NCBI GenBank assembly: GCA_021399445.1
Contig: JAJTUQ010000007.1
Coordinates: 1,054,001-1,118,000 of the forward strand
Length of the DNA stretch: 64,000 nucleotides
Reading direction: 5' to 3'
Source: Xylogone sp. PMI_703
Taxonomy: Eukaryota; Ascomycota; Leotiomycetes
This document shows positions 23,438-34,521 of this stretch, piece by piece. Numbering within the stretch: the first letter of the stretch is position 1; each line of letters begins with the position of its first letter. Position numbers and translations under genes: made by a program. The notes beneath the pieces are model-generated. The model was given only the letters and a program-made list of their open reading frames with translations. It had not been told where the DNA came from and did not search any database.

Positions 23438-24361
23438 TCAGGAAGCATCACTTGTAGTTTTCCACAAACGCGTAATTCCAACAACTCCTGCTACGCTACC
23501 AAAGAAACCAACCCAGAAATCGTTCACCAGACCAGTCTCCAAGCTCCAGTGAAGAGTGAGAGGAGCCCATGCCATATTAACAACTAACTCTCTCCTCCAT
23601 GTGGCTGCCCACTCAGCGTCTTGTTCCGCTACTGCCTCGTTCTTCTCGGTTCCACTTTCTCTTCGTTTCTTCAAAGCGTATTCCCTAAACAGCCTTATGA
23701 AGTCCAGCCCGACATATGCCATCCAGAACCTACAGCTCCAGAGCCAGGCCTTAGTCTCCTTCTGCTTGCTCCACTTCAACACCCTCTTCGTGGCCAAGTA
23801 TGCTCCATTCTCTAGGTACTGGTAAATCAGAATTGATAGAACCTGTGAGAATGCTATAACTCGAACTAGGCGGTCCTTTGGCGGATCATTCCATACGCTC
23901 TTCCCCCACTTCCAGACACCGATGAGACCCCATAATCGTACGAAAATCCGGAAGTCAGAGATGACTCCTGATAGCGCCTTCAGTCGTTCAGATGCAATGT
24001 AAAGCCGCGACGGAGGGATCGACGCGGTGTCTATCAAGACTGTGGTATTGGGCGGTAAAGATATTGCCTTCTCGATCAGTTGACGTACAGCTCTGTGTAC
24101 CTGACGAACCGAGAGCGATTTTAGGACGGAGGAAGAGAGAAGAGATGTGTAGCATATAGTAAGGAGGACCTTATCGGTTCCTGCTGAGGTAGCTAGGATG
24201 CGGGAAAGCTTGTCAATTGCACGGTCTGTTTTTTGGAGGTACAACGGTAACCAGCTTTGCAGCGTCTCTGTGGAAGGAATTTTGGGTAGTGCTGGTGACG
24301 GTGGAACGCCTGGCTCTTCTGCGTTGGTATCTGGAGTAGGTACTTCTGGAGTTTCCGCCAT
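23438..24361 (-). CDS. PEX11C: PEX11-family peroxisomal membrane protein
   Basis: Intronless, 307 residues. The N-terminal 30 residues are Pro/Glu-rich. The PEX11 fold starts at about residue 38 ('YLQKTDRAIDKLSRILATSAGTDKVLLTICYTSLL'), an amphipathic helix typical of the family. It is followed by 'SERLKALSGVISDFRIFVRLWGLIGVWKWGKSVW', a segment strongly diagnostic of Pex11C-type proteins, and 'LENGAYLA.. RVLKWS'. The C-terminal hydrophobic stretch 'DFWVGFFGSVAGVVGITRLW' is a likely membrane segment. PEX11 proteins elongate and divide peroxisomes. The length is slightly above yeast Pex11, as in other filamentous ascomycetes. The ATG at 24359-24361 gives the typical acidic N-terminus. Confidence 0.88.
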   Translation of the reverse strand: MAETPEVPTPDTNAEEPGVPPSPALPKIPSTETLQSWLPLYLQKTDRAIDKLSRILATSAGTDKVLLTICYTSLLSSSVLKSLSVRQVHRAVRQLIEKAISLPPNTTVLIDTASIPPSRLYIASERLKALSGVISDFRIFVRLWGLIGVWKWGKSVWNDPPKDRLVRVIAFSQVLSILIYQYLENGAYLATKRVLKWSKQKETKAWLWSCRFWMAYVGLDFIRLFREYALKKRRESGTEKNEAVAEQDAEWAATWRRELVVNMAWAPLTLHWSLETGLVNDFWVGFFGSVAGVVGITRLWKTTSDAS

Positions 24362-24706
24362 ATTTGAGGTCGTCTTATTACAAGTGCGATGTTTCTAGGT
24401 AGAAACGCAAATGTTTTGTGGTATGACGTTTGTAAATGTCAAGGTAGACAGGAAAATCGATCACCTTCTACGAGCATAAGATGACGGCTGCAGATAACGA
24501 GATGCCGAGGTCCCCATTCTGGCAATTCCTCGGGTCCACTAATAATCACCTTGACCTCGGCGGTCGTCATGTGATGGAATGCAAGCACAAAACAAGGCCA
24601 AACAACTAATCAAACGTTGATACATATCGATGAAAAAGGTGAGCGGAGCTTATATTCCAGAGCGAAACTACATACTATACTTGTGCTAGCCTTAGGAGTC
24701 GGAATG
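24362..24706. other. PEX11C promoter / BNA2 3' end
   Basis: About 345 bases holding the upstream region of the PEX11-like gene and the 3' end of the dioxygenase gene. No other feature is supported. Confidence 0.4.
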
Positions 24707-26240
24707 TTAGTAGTTGCATATTCCACCAGCGTTATCCTCAATGGACCACGTTCCGGCCAGACCACAACCAGCAAGATCCGTACCCTCGTCTGGAACTTCT
24801 GGCTTACCCATGAAGAAATCCTCTTGGCCCCTTGGGTTCAGGTTTCTATTGATGAACCGCCTGGCCCATGAGTCTATTGCTGGCTCACCAGTCTCGTCAC
24901 GAGCTTGTTTGAGGAATGGGATCAGAGCAGTTCCTCCTGTTCCCGTAAGATTTTTTTTTCCCTCTGGCCCATCTCTATTCTTTCGAGAAGCAGAAGCGAT
25001 GTCTAGTTTGTGACGGATAACTTCGGGGCTCTTGGAACGTGACAGAGACCTTGATTCTCTAGACTTTATGATGATGTATCGAGAGACGATATTGATATGC
25101 TTGTTACGGAATTCTTGTAACATTGCAAGGCAAGCATCGTACGCTACAGAGAGCTCGGCATTATCCTTGTGTAATTCTACATACTCGCGGATATTTGCTA
25201 CCCTCGCAACATCCTCGAGAAAGCGACGATGCGATCCAGGCATATACTTCCTCATTTCAAGGAGGAAGTTATGCTTCGGCGGTGGTGCAGTACCTTCGCG
25301 TTCACTCTCTGAAGAAGTGTCCTTCTTTTCACCTGTAGGACGATGTTCAATCCCGAGGATTATATCAAAAAATTGAATGATGGAGCTTTGAGCATTGCTT
25401 CCACCACTGTATTGTCTGTACATTTCCGTCCCAGAGCCATCTTCGTATATAACCCCGTTTGCCAACCCGGCCTCAGCCATATTCTTGCTTCCTGCTAGGA
25501 ATGGACGAATACGGTTGTAAAACACTTGAGGGTCGCAGCTCTCATGCATACGTTGTAGGAGAGACCCTAGATCATCTAACCTTTCGGCAAATGCCTGGAG
25601 ACACTTGACAACTGTTTTGCTGTCGTCATGTCGTGCAGCTTCAATGGCCCGCAGCATCAGTGGAAGAATAGGTGCGCCTCGTGCCTCAATAGCAACTGAA
25701 ACCAGATAAAACCATGATTCATCAATGGACCCAGTAAAAGTATTTAAGGTGGCGATATTTTCCAAATTATCCACAGGCTCGTCAACAAAGAGTGGTTTGA
25801 AATTCCAGAGACACAATGCTGCATAAGTGGCTACTGGGGGAACCTCCAAGTAATCAGAGATATGAAGCAATGGAATCGATATAGAGGCTGGAAGGCGCTA
25901 GAGATATGTTAATGAATGCTACTCGCTATACAAATTGATCTTTACTCACCTCTGATGGGCTGTCACCGCCCCAGATATAGCCATGAGCCATAAAACAGAG
26001 TAACGAGTATGCCCTCCTCCATTCTGTATCATGTTCCAGACCAGCAGTGGAAAGGACAGGCAGTCGATCGATAACCCCACGCAATCGTTTAGTAAGAATC
26101 AAACCCTGTAGGTTGGCGACAATAGCCTCCCACTTGTTGTAATATGGATCAGGAAGGCGTTCGATAGGTAGCTCGGCGGGAAGGAAACCATATTCTGGTG
26201 AAATTCCGTAGTCGCCAAGGAGCGGGATAGGAGGAAGCAT
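24707..26240 (-). CDS. BNA2: Indoleamine 2,3-dioxygenase family protein
   Basis: Two exons, 26240-25950 and 25897-24707, encode 493 residues. The N-terminus 'MLPPIPLLGDYGISPEYGFLPAELPIERLPDPYY' is typical of fungal IDO. The active-site loop 'YSGGSNAQSSIIQFFD' (about 260-275) and the proximal heme histidine in 'MPGSHRRFLEDV' (His320) are both present, as is the C-terminal 'TGTGGTALIPFLKQARDET' block. The enzyme is a heme dioxygenase that opens the indole ring of tryptophan to N-formylkynurenine, the first step towards NAD. The insert of about 25 charged residues around 285-300 lengthens it a little. The long C-terminal tail after 'FLKQARDETGEPAID' is also seen in fungal members. Upstream, the same frame continues to an ATG at 26420 but contains two stop codons, so the start at 26240 is used. 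Confidence 0.92.
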
Positions 26241-26669
26241 GCTTTTGATGTTTTCGTTCTTAGCAGGTATAATGTCCAGACGCAAGGAGTATGCAGAATC
26301 TTTGTCTGATACTCCTCAGCCGTTCGAAGAACCTGTGAAGTTTGCCAGTATAGACTATTGTACGATGGGAGAGAAAGTTGCGAGAACGGCAGACAGTGTA
26401 GAGGCCTCGGAGGGGTTCATGATGATTTATTTCAAAGCAATAGCCTAGGCTAAGCCAGGGAGTGGCGACAGGTGGACTCCCGCTGTCCCGTAAACCCCGC
26501 GGGTTCCGATGATCGCTGTGGTTGGTAATGCAAGGGCTCAGTATCCTCTGATTGGGTTGGTTAAGCGGCTTGGCGGGAAATACACCTTCGTCATATCAAT
26601 CACATGATCAACCTCGATGTCGTCTGTGAATAGCTTCATTGACCAGCACATTTGAGCCAGCTAGGGATA
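26241..26669. promoter_or_regulatory. Divergent promoter, BNA2/VPS23
   Basis: About 430 bases between divergent starts. The BNA2 side holds an in-frame but twice-stopped open stretch (26241-26420), described under findings. Confidence 0.45.
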
Positions 26670-28596
26670 ATGGCCGCTGTTCAGCAGCGAGTGCTGAACT
26701 GGCTGTACAGTGTACTTACAAGTGTAGGCAGTTATTGACTTTATAGATCGAACCATCTCTGACTCTTTGAAACAGGAATATAAAGACGTGAACCGCACTT
26801 ACAGTGACGTCGCTCAGGCACTCTCACATTACTCCTCCCTCTCTCCACGGACCGATGTTTACAGTAAGATTCCCTGTATGCTGATGTGAAATATCACTCA
26901 TACCAGGCTTTCTAGCTTATGAAAATGGAATATCGGCACTTCTCCTCTATGTATCAGGCACCTTGCCGGTTAACTTTCGAGGCAATACCTATTGGTTTCC
27001 AATTGGATTATGGGTGCCTCACAACTACCCTCGAGAAGCTCCTATGGTATATGTAAAACCTACTGAAGGAATGATGGTCCGCGCAGGTCAACATGTGGAT
27101 CCGCAGGGCAAGGTCTATCATCCGTATCTGGTCCGCTGGCCAGAGATGTGGGATGTAAGTGATGATAGAGAACCTGGTTTCATGATACCTTATTTAGCTT
27201 CTGCTGACATATGAAAATGTAGAAATCTACAATCATAGATCTTTTAGCCATCTTAATAGATGTGTTTGCTAAGGAGCCTCCAGTTATCGCAAAACAACAG
27301 CAAATAGCCCCTCCTGCTCAACAGAGTCCAGCTCCACCACCGCGGCCTCCTCCTCCGCCTGGCCCAAATCGACCACCATCTGTGGTGACGAAAACTGCAA
27401 TTGAACAAGTTACACCACCTGCGCCTCCACCAAAACCCTCTGCTACCCCGCAAAACCAACCGCACATCTCTCCCCCTCCACCGGACGCATCAAGAAGGGT
27501 TAGTGGACCTCCTCTCCCTCCATTACCGCCGGGTATGAATCGTGAGAGTGCTCGACATAGCTGGGCTCCGCCTGTGGACAGGAACACCTACCAGCCACAG
27601 AGAAGCAGCTCTCTTCGATACGAGAGCCCTCCACCACTGCCACCCCAACCCGCTAGGCAACCCACTTTGAACGAGCCGCATAGTCCAGTCAGCCCTATAA
27701 CCCCTCCTGATGACCAGTATAGACATCCTCAGCCTGTACAGCAATACCAGCAATCACCACAGCCGCCACGGCCACCCTATCCTCTCCAATCTCCACAGCT
27801 TCCACAACATCCGCAGCCGCAGCAATACAGGCAGACATCATATACCTCACCACCACCTAACCAGCCAGGTAATTTTCAAGCTCCTGGACGGCAGGGGCCT
27901 CCAAGACCACCAGGACCCCCTGCTCCAATCCCTCCACAACAGTATCATCCTCAGCCTCCTCAATGGCAGCAATACCCACAGCAACCCCAGCCTCAGCCAA
28001 AACCAAAACCAGAAATACCAGACCTCATTGATGAGCCACTAACACTCGACATCCCAGCTGAAGGCTCTAATAACCTCCCTGCACCCCCTATACCGCCTAA
28101 TCCTGAAAAAGATATGCTTCTGCACAAGCTCGCTGGGGCGCTTTACTCGCAACGCCAGCACACCATATCTCAGACAGAGACTAGTCTTCCAGGTCTACAG
28201 GCTCAGAATCAAGCCATGCGTGCTGCACTCGCAAAAATGCACGCCGAGATCAATGCTCTAGAAACACTCAGCTCCATGCTGAATAACAACACGACTATCT
28301 TACACACTGCTCTTCATGACGCAGATAAGGTGATAGAAAATAGCCAGCACCGTGCTCCACCTGGAGTGGATGAGTTGCTTGTTGCACCGACTGTTGTAGG
28401 TAATCAGTTATATGAACTTGTAAATGAGGAGAGGAGCTTGGGCGATGCTCTTTTCGTGCTGGGACGGGCTGTTGAAAGAGGAAGGATTAGTCCAGCCGTC
28501 TTTACGAAGATGACGAGGTCGTTGGCGAGGGAATGGTATTTAAAGAAAGCGTTAGCGAAGAAAATTGGAAAAGGGATGGGATTAACTGTGTATTGA
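26670..28596 (+). CDS. VPS23: ESCRT-I subunit Vps23 (TSG101-like)
   Basis: Four exons, 26670-26723, 26776-26863, 26916-27154 and 27223-28596, encode 584 residues. Residues 1-145 are the UEV domain, a ubiquitin-conjugating-enzyme fold without the catalytic Cys: 'VLNWLYSVLTSEYKDVNRTYSDVAQAL', then 'TLPVNFRGNTYWFPIGLWVPHNYPREAPMVYVKPTEGM' and 'GQHVDPQGKVYHPYL'. Residues about 165-405 are an extremely Pro/Gln-rich linker. A coiled coil follows, then the C-terminal steadiness box with 'NEERSLGDALFVLGRAVERGRISPAVFTKMTRSLAREWYLKKAL'. Vps23 binds ubiquitinated cargo and builds ESCRT-I for multivesicular body sorting; in fungi it also serves ambient-pH signalling. The third acceptor was placed at 26915 because it yields the conserved 'DVYTYENG'. 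Confidence 0.94.
27300..28030 (+). repeat. Low-complexity Pro/Gln-coding tract inside VPS23
   Basis: CCN- and CAR-rich codons give a proline/glutamine linker about 240 residues long with no perfect long repeat unit. The composition opens long antisense frames that are not genes. Confidence 0.7.
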
Positions 28597-28975
28597 TGCG
28601 TATGTCAGCCTATGATAACCGGAAGTAATGTCATTACTATCGGCGCACTGAAGGCGAACAGATATAGTTATAATGGCACTGAAACACTGGAAACGATCAT
28701 TTATGCACGAGATTGTATTTATCTTAAGCCCGCCTGCTCGATACAGTTGCAGGAACCAGCGACGACCGGTCACCGCGACGTGTGAAAACCAGAACATAAG
28801 AAAAAAAAAGTTGTATATAAGCCGGGACCTCTGCAAGGGGATCTTTAGCACTACCCACGATAGTACAGCAGGTTCCCAGAGCACAGTTCCATCTAAGTGG
28901 CCTCCGCCTCTTATTGACAATCCATCCCTATACTGTTCCCTGAGTGTCTACCAGACGGAGATAAATACCCTCCGT
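28597..28975. other. Convergent 3' spacer
   Basis: About 380 bases between VPS23 and STE2. It holds short frames without features and an A-run at 28800-28809. Confidence 0.4.
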
Positions 28976-30264
28976 TTATCTATAGGGAGAAGCTAGTGCC
29001 TTACTGCTATGGACACTATAACTGCTGTCAACCCTGACACCCATAGCCTCGAGGTCCAGCTCAGTACTGTCTCTTGGTGCCGATGGTCTCCTGCCAGCTT
29101 GAGCTGGGCTAGAAGCGATCTCGTCCATTCTTGTTTCAACTGCTGTGATTAAGGTACCGTTTGGGCTACCGCTCAAGAAGATGCCTCTGGTAGGAGGCTT
29201 CGCTGCTGATGCGGAAAGTTGAGAGCGGGCTTGTGAAAGTTGAGAGAGGTTGAGTGAAACGTCAGCGTCGTTAGCCATTGCGGCCCATAGAGATGAGAGC
29301 GGGAGGAGAAGAGCAACAATGGTGAGAGCCAGACTACCGGCTTCTGGGAAGGAGTCGACAGCGACATATTCCAGGATGGCAAAGATGGCTAGTTCAAGAG
29401 TTAGGATAATCCAATTCATGAAAGTCAAATAGATATATAATTTGAGAGATTGTAGGATTATATGCCAGAGGGTTAGGACCTACATGGAATAATCATTGTG
29501 CAGCCACTCATGAGAACGAGGACACGAACAGCACTCCACTGTTTCCAGCCCCTTTGCTTCCGCTCCCACAAGACATACAGTAGCTTGACGGTAAATATCA
29601 TAGAGAAGTACCAGATTGAAACTGTTTCCGTAGAGTGAGATCCTGTCTGAATCCATTCTAAACCAACAGAACTAGTAACACGGACTGTGTTGTAAGACAG
29701 GACCACCATCTGGGCAAAGTGGAAGCCAACAGAGGAGAACAGTACGAGAACAGCCATTGAAATGATGATGTACTTGTATCTTTTTTGGTAGTTTTGGCAG
29801 ACAGTGTAAGCCTGCAAGGTAAGAGAGGTGTTAACAGTAACTGTGAGGAGTGCTGCGATGACGTTTGAGGTAACGGTGGTAGCATAGGCAGATGTCGGTA
29901 CGTAGGTAAAGTCCAGGGCAAACTGAGTCCAGACCTCGCTCCAGGGTCCAACGAAGTACAGGGCGAGAAGGAGGGAATTCAGAAACGAGAGAACCAGCGA
30001 CAGAACATTGAAGATGAAGATCGGGGTCTTCTTTCTCTTCTCGCTGGAGAGGACAAGAATGATGACAAGCATGGCTAAAGAAGCTCCAGCTTGAGCACCA
30101 AAGCTGATGCAGCTGGCAGTATTGTAATAGTTGTACCCATCGAGGTCCTGGATAGTGAAGTTAAATTGGGAGACGCCGTCACCGAGCAGAATTGTCAGAT
30201 TCTGGGTAAAAGGGCTGAATTTTGAGTTCTCGATAGAGAGCTGGTCCCTAGATACCAGAGGCAT
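28976..30264 (-). CDS. STE2: Alpha-factor-type pheromone receptor Ste2
   Basis: Two exons, 30264-29484 and 29388-28976, encode 397 residues. A short extracellular N-terminus carrying potential N-glycosylation sites ('NLT', 'NFT') is followed by seven hydrophobic segments. 'CISFGAQAGASLAMLVIILVL' (TM1) and 'FIFNVLSLVLSFLNSLLLALYFV' (TM2) match fungal Ste2, including the GxxxG-like small residues in TM1. The intron sits in TM6, 'VRVLVLMSGCTMIIPSIFAILEY', whose Pro is the signalling kink of this receptor class. The cytoplasmic tail is about 95 residues, Ser-rich, with putative phosphorylation sites. In ascomycetes this receptor senses the alpha-type peptide pheromone for mating and chemotropism and signals through a G protein. 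A G-alpha gene lies 8 kb away but belongs to another subgroup. Confidence 0.92.
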
Positions 30265-32647
30265 TTTGAAAAAAGAATTCAGTGTAGTTTAGTTGCTATG
30301 GGAGGATTTGATTCGAAGCTGTATGGGCGATCTTGAACTATGTTTCCTGGTAATGGAAATTGAGGAGGATATCGTAGCAAGAAGGGAAAGGTTGCAGAGT
30401 TGAGGATGAGAAAGATGAGAGACGAAGTATTCAACCTTCTTGCAACGAGTTCGAGACAATCTTGAGGACATAATAGCTAGATCAACTTCTTAAATGAAGC
30501 AGAAACAATGTCTCTGATAGGAAGCATCTTCAAACAATTGCAACCCTTGGTATTATTAGGTGGTCCGTATATAGTCTCGCATCATATATAAATGCAAGAA
30601 TGATATAACAAATGAATAGCTGCAGATGCACACTATAGAGAGACATAATCAAGAGGAGAGGAGAGCACAATGAGACCTACGGGACAGAATGATGGATCAC
30701 TTTGTGACAATTGGAGGGAATAATGCTTCGCGGCGATTCAGACGTGGGGACAATCCTTCCCCAAAATGGGCCGATACGCGGATTCTCTTGATATTGTTCT
30801 TCTAAGCCACTAGCGAACGGTGTTTGCTAAATTTGGGCCTCGAGGATGAATTTCGCCCGCAATGGACGGGAAGACTCCGTGCTGGATCCTGCAAAACTGC
30901 GGAATCGAGTAGGATCCAGACCTGCTAGACGTATTTCTTTTCCTGTGCCATATGCAGATGCGCTCGAGATTGGGCTGAAGATACATCGATTTTCCTTGCA
31001 TTTTGATCACGTGACGCAACCCCCCTTCCCAACAATCAACGTCTTTGTGCGTGAGGAGCCAATGAACCACAGGAGTTCGACGCCCGGAATCATCATGAGG
31101 AAGGCTTGGGTTTTCAGTAATCACATATCATGTGCGGTACCTCTGTCACTAACGCTAGAGGCCCAATATGATAGGTTGTTGAATCAAACCGCGGCACTGC
31201 TTAGTATTGTTCTGCCTCCTCATGGTTCAAATGGTGATTTCAACTACATGAGTTCCTGCACGTAGCCGGTCTCGCGAACATCGTCCTTGATCCAGAGGGC
31301 GGCAATATCATAGCAACTGCGTAACAAGCAAATCCTGCACCGAAAGATAGATCATGTGGAGCACAAGACATTGTTCTCTTTTGTTTGCCAACTAATAAAG
31401 TTAACTGAACGGTTACACTCTTGTTATATCACTTGATATTTGTATATAGCGTGCAGTATGCAGTCTCGTACCATTTCAGCTTGCTTCGTAGCTGGAGTTA
31501 GGTGTCTCTATGGACCTTCGCAGCCCAAAGGCTACCAGCCATTCAAGTTCTCGGATGCTAAAAGTATTCGGAAAAGCATATATGACTCTCTGAAGGCCTC
31601 AGAAGGAACATTCATGTGGGCCCAGCGCCAAGAGTTATGCTCGGTATTTCACGCCATCATGTGCCAGGCGCCGTGGATCCTTTAATCCTCTTGAGGACTC
31701 GTAATCCGAGAAATGCAACAATGAATGTCTATCATAGCGGGTGTTCCATAACTGGAAAGCTGTTTGATGACGGTATTGCCAGCCCAGCCGCCGCCAACTT
31801 CGGCGATTGGATGAATCCCGCAAATCTTGAAAGACGCCAGCCTTGCCGCCTATTGGCTATTGAACATCATGAAAGAAACCATATTTATGGTCATCGGACA
31901 AAAACAAAACAAAATAGAATTCAGAGAGAAGTATAGGGGAAGAAGTACAGCGTTACCCAGCGCGAAACCTTGCCTTAGAATGTTACTTACGCCTTGCCAC
32001 TGGACAATACCCTCGATGATGCTAATCATATTGTAACTCTAGAAGATCATCACAGATGTACTCCCACCTAAGTCCTACCTGACAGTACAAGGTGGCAATT
32101 CAGCCTGAATCATTGGCTTGTAGTCCAATGACCAGTTACCTTCCACGCGTGAGATTGCACACGCGACCTGGATATGAACTGGAAAACTTCGAGATGGACT
32201 TGGAGTCCGTACTCGACTATGGGCATGAGATGAGCATCTCTAAGTACAGTGTCTCTTTAGATTCAATAGTATAGCATATCTTTTCTCACCCTAAAATCTG
32301 ACGATGTTTTTCACAAACTCGACAGATGTCGTCGGTCTGGAGCCGCCTCTCGTCAGCCTCGTCTCCACAGGTACCCCGATCGGCTGGCCAATTAGCGACT
32401 GCAAACTAACACACATCCCTGAAGCTTCAAGCTGTCCTCAACTCTAAACTGTCCACTTCCGCGCGGCACCATCTTTTGGAAGACATAATCACAGAAAACC
32501 CCTTAGAGGCAAAGGGAGGCAGCGGGTACTGAGTTCAGCAAGAACATCAGAATTTGACATCTTTCTCTGTTGCGAAATCAATTGCGTTTTCATGCTACTC
32601 GTCAACTAGTATTGCAACCGCAGCTCGGCTGCATACAGAAGCCGATC
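30265..32647. other. Long spacer between STE2 and ERV41
   Basis: About 2.4 kb. The left part should be the STE2 promoter. Open stretches at 30846-31265, 31440-31685 and 31616-31936 (plus strand) are scattered over different frames and give no recognisable protein. They could be a decayed gene, but I cannot support one. Confidence 0.35.
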
Positions 32648-33939
32648 ATGAACGGGTTCGCAGAACATGGCCTCGATGAGAAGGCTTTTGGAGAGTCCGG
32701 CAACCTCGTTGCAGCATTTGATGCCTTTCGTACGTTCTGTTCCAAGTTCATCTTCATAACTCCCTCAATTGATCGTTCATGCGATAACGTCCCTTACTGA
32801 CTCTTTGTCTCCCCCCACTACAGCAAAATCCAAACCCCAGTATGTGACCAAGACCTCTGGTGGCGGGAAATGGACCGTTGCCATGGTCGCTATCTCTGGC
32901 ATTCTCATTTTCTCAGAATTCACGAGGTGGTGGCGTGGCTATGAGACCCATACGTTCACTGTCGAGAAGGGTGTTGGCCACCAGATGCAGATCAACCTTG
33001 ACATAGTCATCCCAATGGGATGCGGTGACCTCCACGTGAATGTCCAAGATGCTGCTGGCGATCGCATTCTTGCGGGAGACTTGTTGAAGCGCGATGCCAC
33101 AACCTGGAACCAGTGGGTGAATGAGAGAGGGGTACATAGGTTGGGACGAGACAGCGAGGGACGATTGGTGACCGGGGAAGGATGGAGCGTGGAACATGAT
33201 GAAGGATTTGGAGAGGAACATATTCACGATATCGTTGCTGCTGCCAGGGGCTCAAGGAGAAAGTTTGCCAAGACACCGCGACTAAAAGGACGACCAGATA
33301 GCTGCAGGATTTACGGTAGTCTGGATGTCAATAAGGTCATGGGAGATTTCCACATCACCGCCAGAGGACATGGTTATCATGAATTTGGCGAACACTTGGA
33401 CCATAGCTGTATGTCCATCCCCTGTCCGATTATTGCATGCATGATTGTGGAAGACTGACACATTTTTAGCATTCAACTTCTCACACATCATCTCCGAGCT
33501 CTCCTTCGGTCCATTCTACCCCTCGCTGCTTAACCCACTAGATCGCACTGTAGAAACTACCCCAAACAACTTCCACAAATTCCAATACTTCCTCTCCGTG
33601 GTCCCCACCGTCTACACAGTTGCCGCATCCAGCGTCTCTGGTTCACAAACCGTTGTCACGAACCAGTACGCCGTGACGGAGCAGTCCCACTCTATTCCCG
33701 AACGCGCCGTCCCAGGGATCTTCTTCAAATATGACATCGAGCCCATGCTTCTAACGGTAGAGGAAAGCAGAGAAGGCTTCTTGAAGTTCTGTGTAAAAGT
33801 TATCAACGTGTTCAGCGGTGTCCTCGTCGCAGGACATTGGGGATTCACGTTAACCGAGTGGGCTAGGGAAGTTTGGGGACGACGACAGAGGAGGAGCGAG
33901 GGAGTGCTGAATGGAAGAGTACATGAACGTGATGACTGA
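32648..33939 (+). CDS. ERV41: COPII vesicle protein Erv41 (ERGIC-32 type)
   Basis: Three exons, 32648-32729, 32824-33408 and 33470-33939, encode 378 residues. After a short cytosolic stretch ending in 'AFDAFPKSK', a first membrane segment 'WTVAMVAISGILIFSEFTRWW' follows. The large lumenal domain contains 'INLDIVIPMGCGDLHVNVQDAAGDRI', 'CRIYGSLDVNKVMGDFHITARGHGY' and 'FNFSHIISELSFGPFYPSLLNPLD', all diagnostic of the Erv41/Erv46 family. A second membrane segment lies near 'FCVKVINVFSGVLVAGHWGF', with a short cytosolic tail rich in Arg. Erv41 forms a complex with Erv46 that cycles between ER and Golgi and retrieves escaped ER residents. The start gives the usual polar N-terminus. Confidence 0.9.
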
Positions 33940-34521
33940 TCAGAAGATCATGATATAAGGATTTTTTGTCTTTTTGGCTCATATTGTATCTTTTATATAT
34001 ATTAGGCGTTCCATAGAAAAATGGTTTTTGTTTCCTTCTTGATAGCGAGGTGGCAGTGGATGCTTTAACATGTGAGGAACCAATCTGTAATCCGCAAATG
34101 AGAACCACATAAGTCCCTAGAACCCCAGAGTCAACATAAAATAACTGTTTAGACACGTGATAAGATAAAAAGTGGAATACATTCTTTTATTGAAGCTTAT
34201 GCACATTAATTCATCTCTCTTTGACAAAATAAGGAAAACTCGATCCCCCATCCACTATGCAATGAAGTAGTTCTTCACCAAACCTTAATTAACCAGCCTA
34301 AAAGTCCCGGGTAGCATTAATCATCGTGACCTTCCGGCGAGCCAAACCACATTAAAATAGGCATAGTCCCCCACCCCAGGAAGTTCTCGGGGGACTGGCC
34401 TTCTTGATTATATATTAACGTAAAAACACAACCCTTTACCAAGACATCATGACACAACAGCACTGACACTACCACCATCACCACCTCATACAGGCACATC
34501 CTTAAAAATTGGCGCAATCTA
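33940..34521. other. Convergent 3' spacer
   Basis: About 580 AT-rich bases between ERV41 and the syntaxin gene, with no supported gene. Confidence 0.4.

Noticed and set aside
18417..24361. Secondary-metabolite or effector gene cluster around the unknown genes
   Set aside because: No PKS, NRPS, terpene, P450, transporter or regulator genes are present in the neighbourhood.
27318..27587. Long minus-strand frame opposite VPS23 rich in Gly and Trp
   Set aside because: It is the mirror of the Pro-rich coding tract; the composition alone explains the absence of stops.
30846..31265. 139-residue plus-strand frame after STE2
   Set aside because: No domain, and it lies in the probable STE2 promoter region; not supported as a gene.
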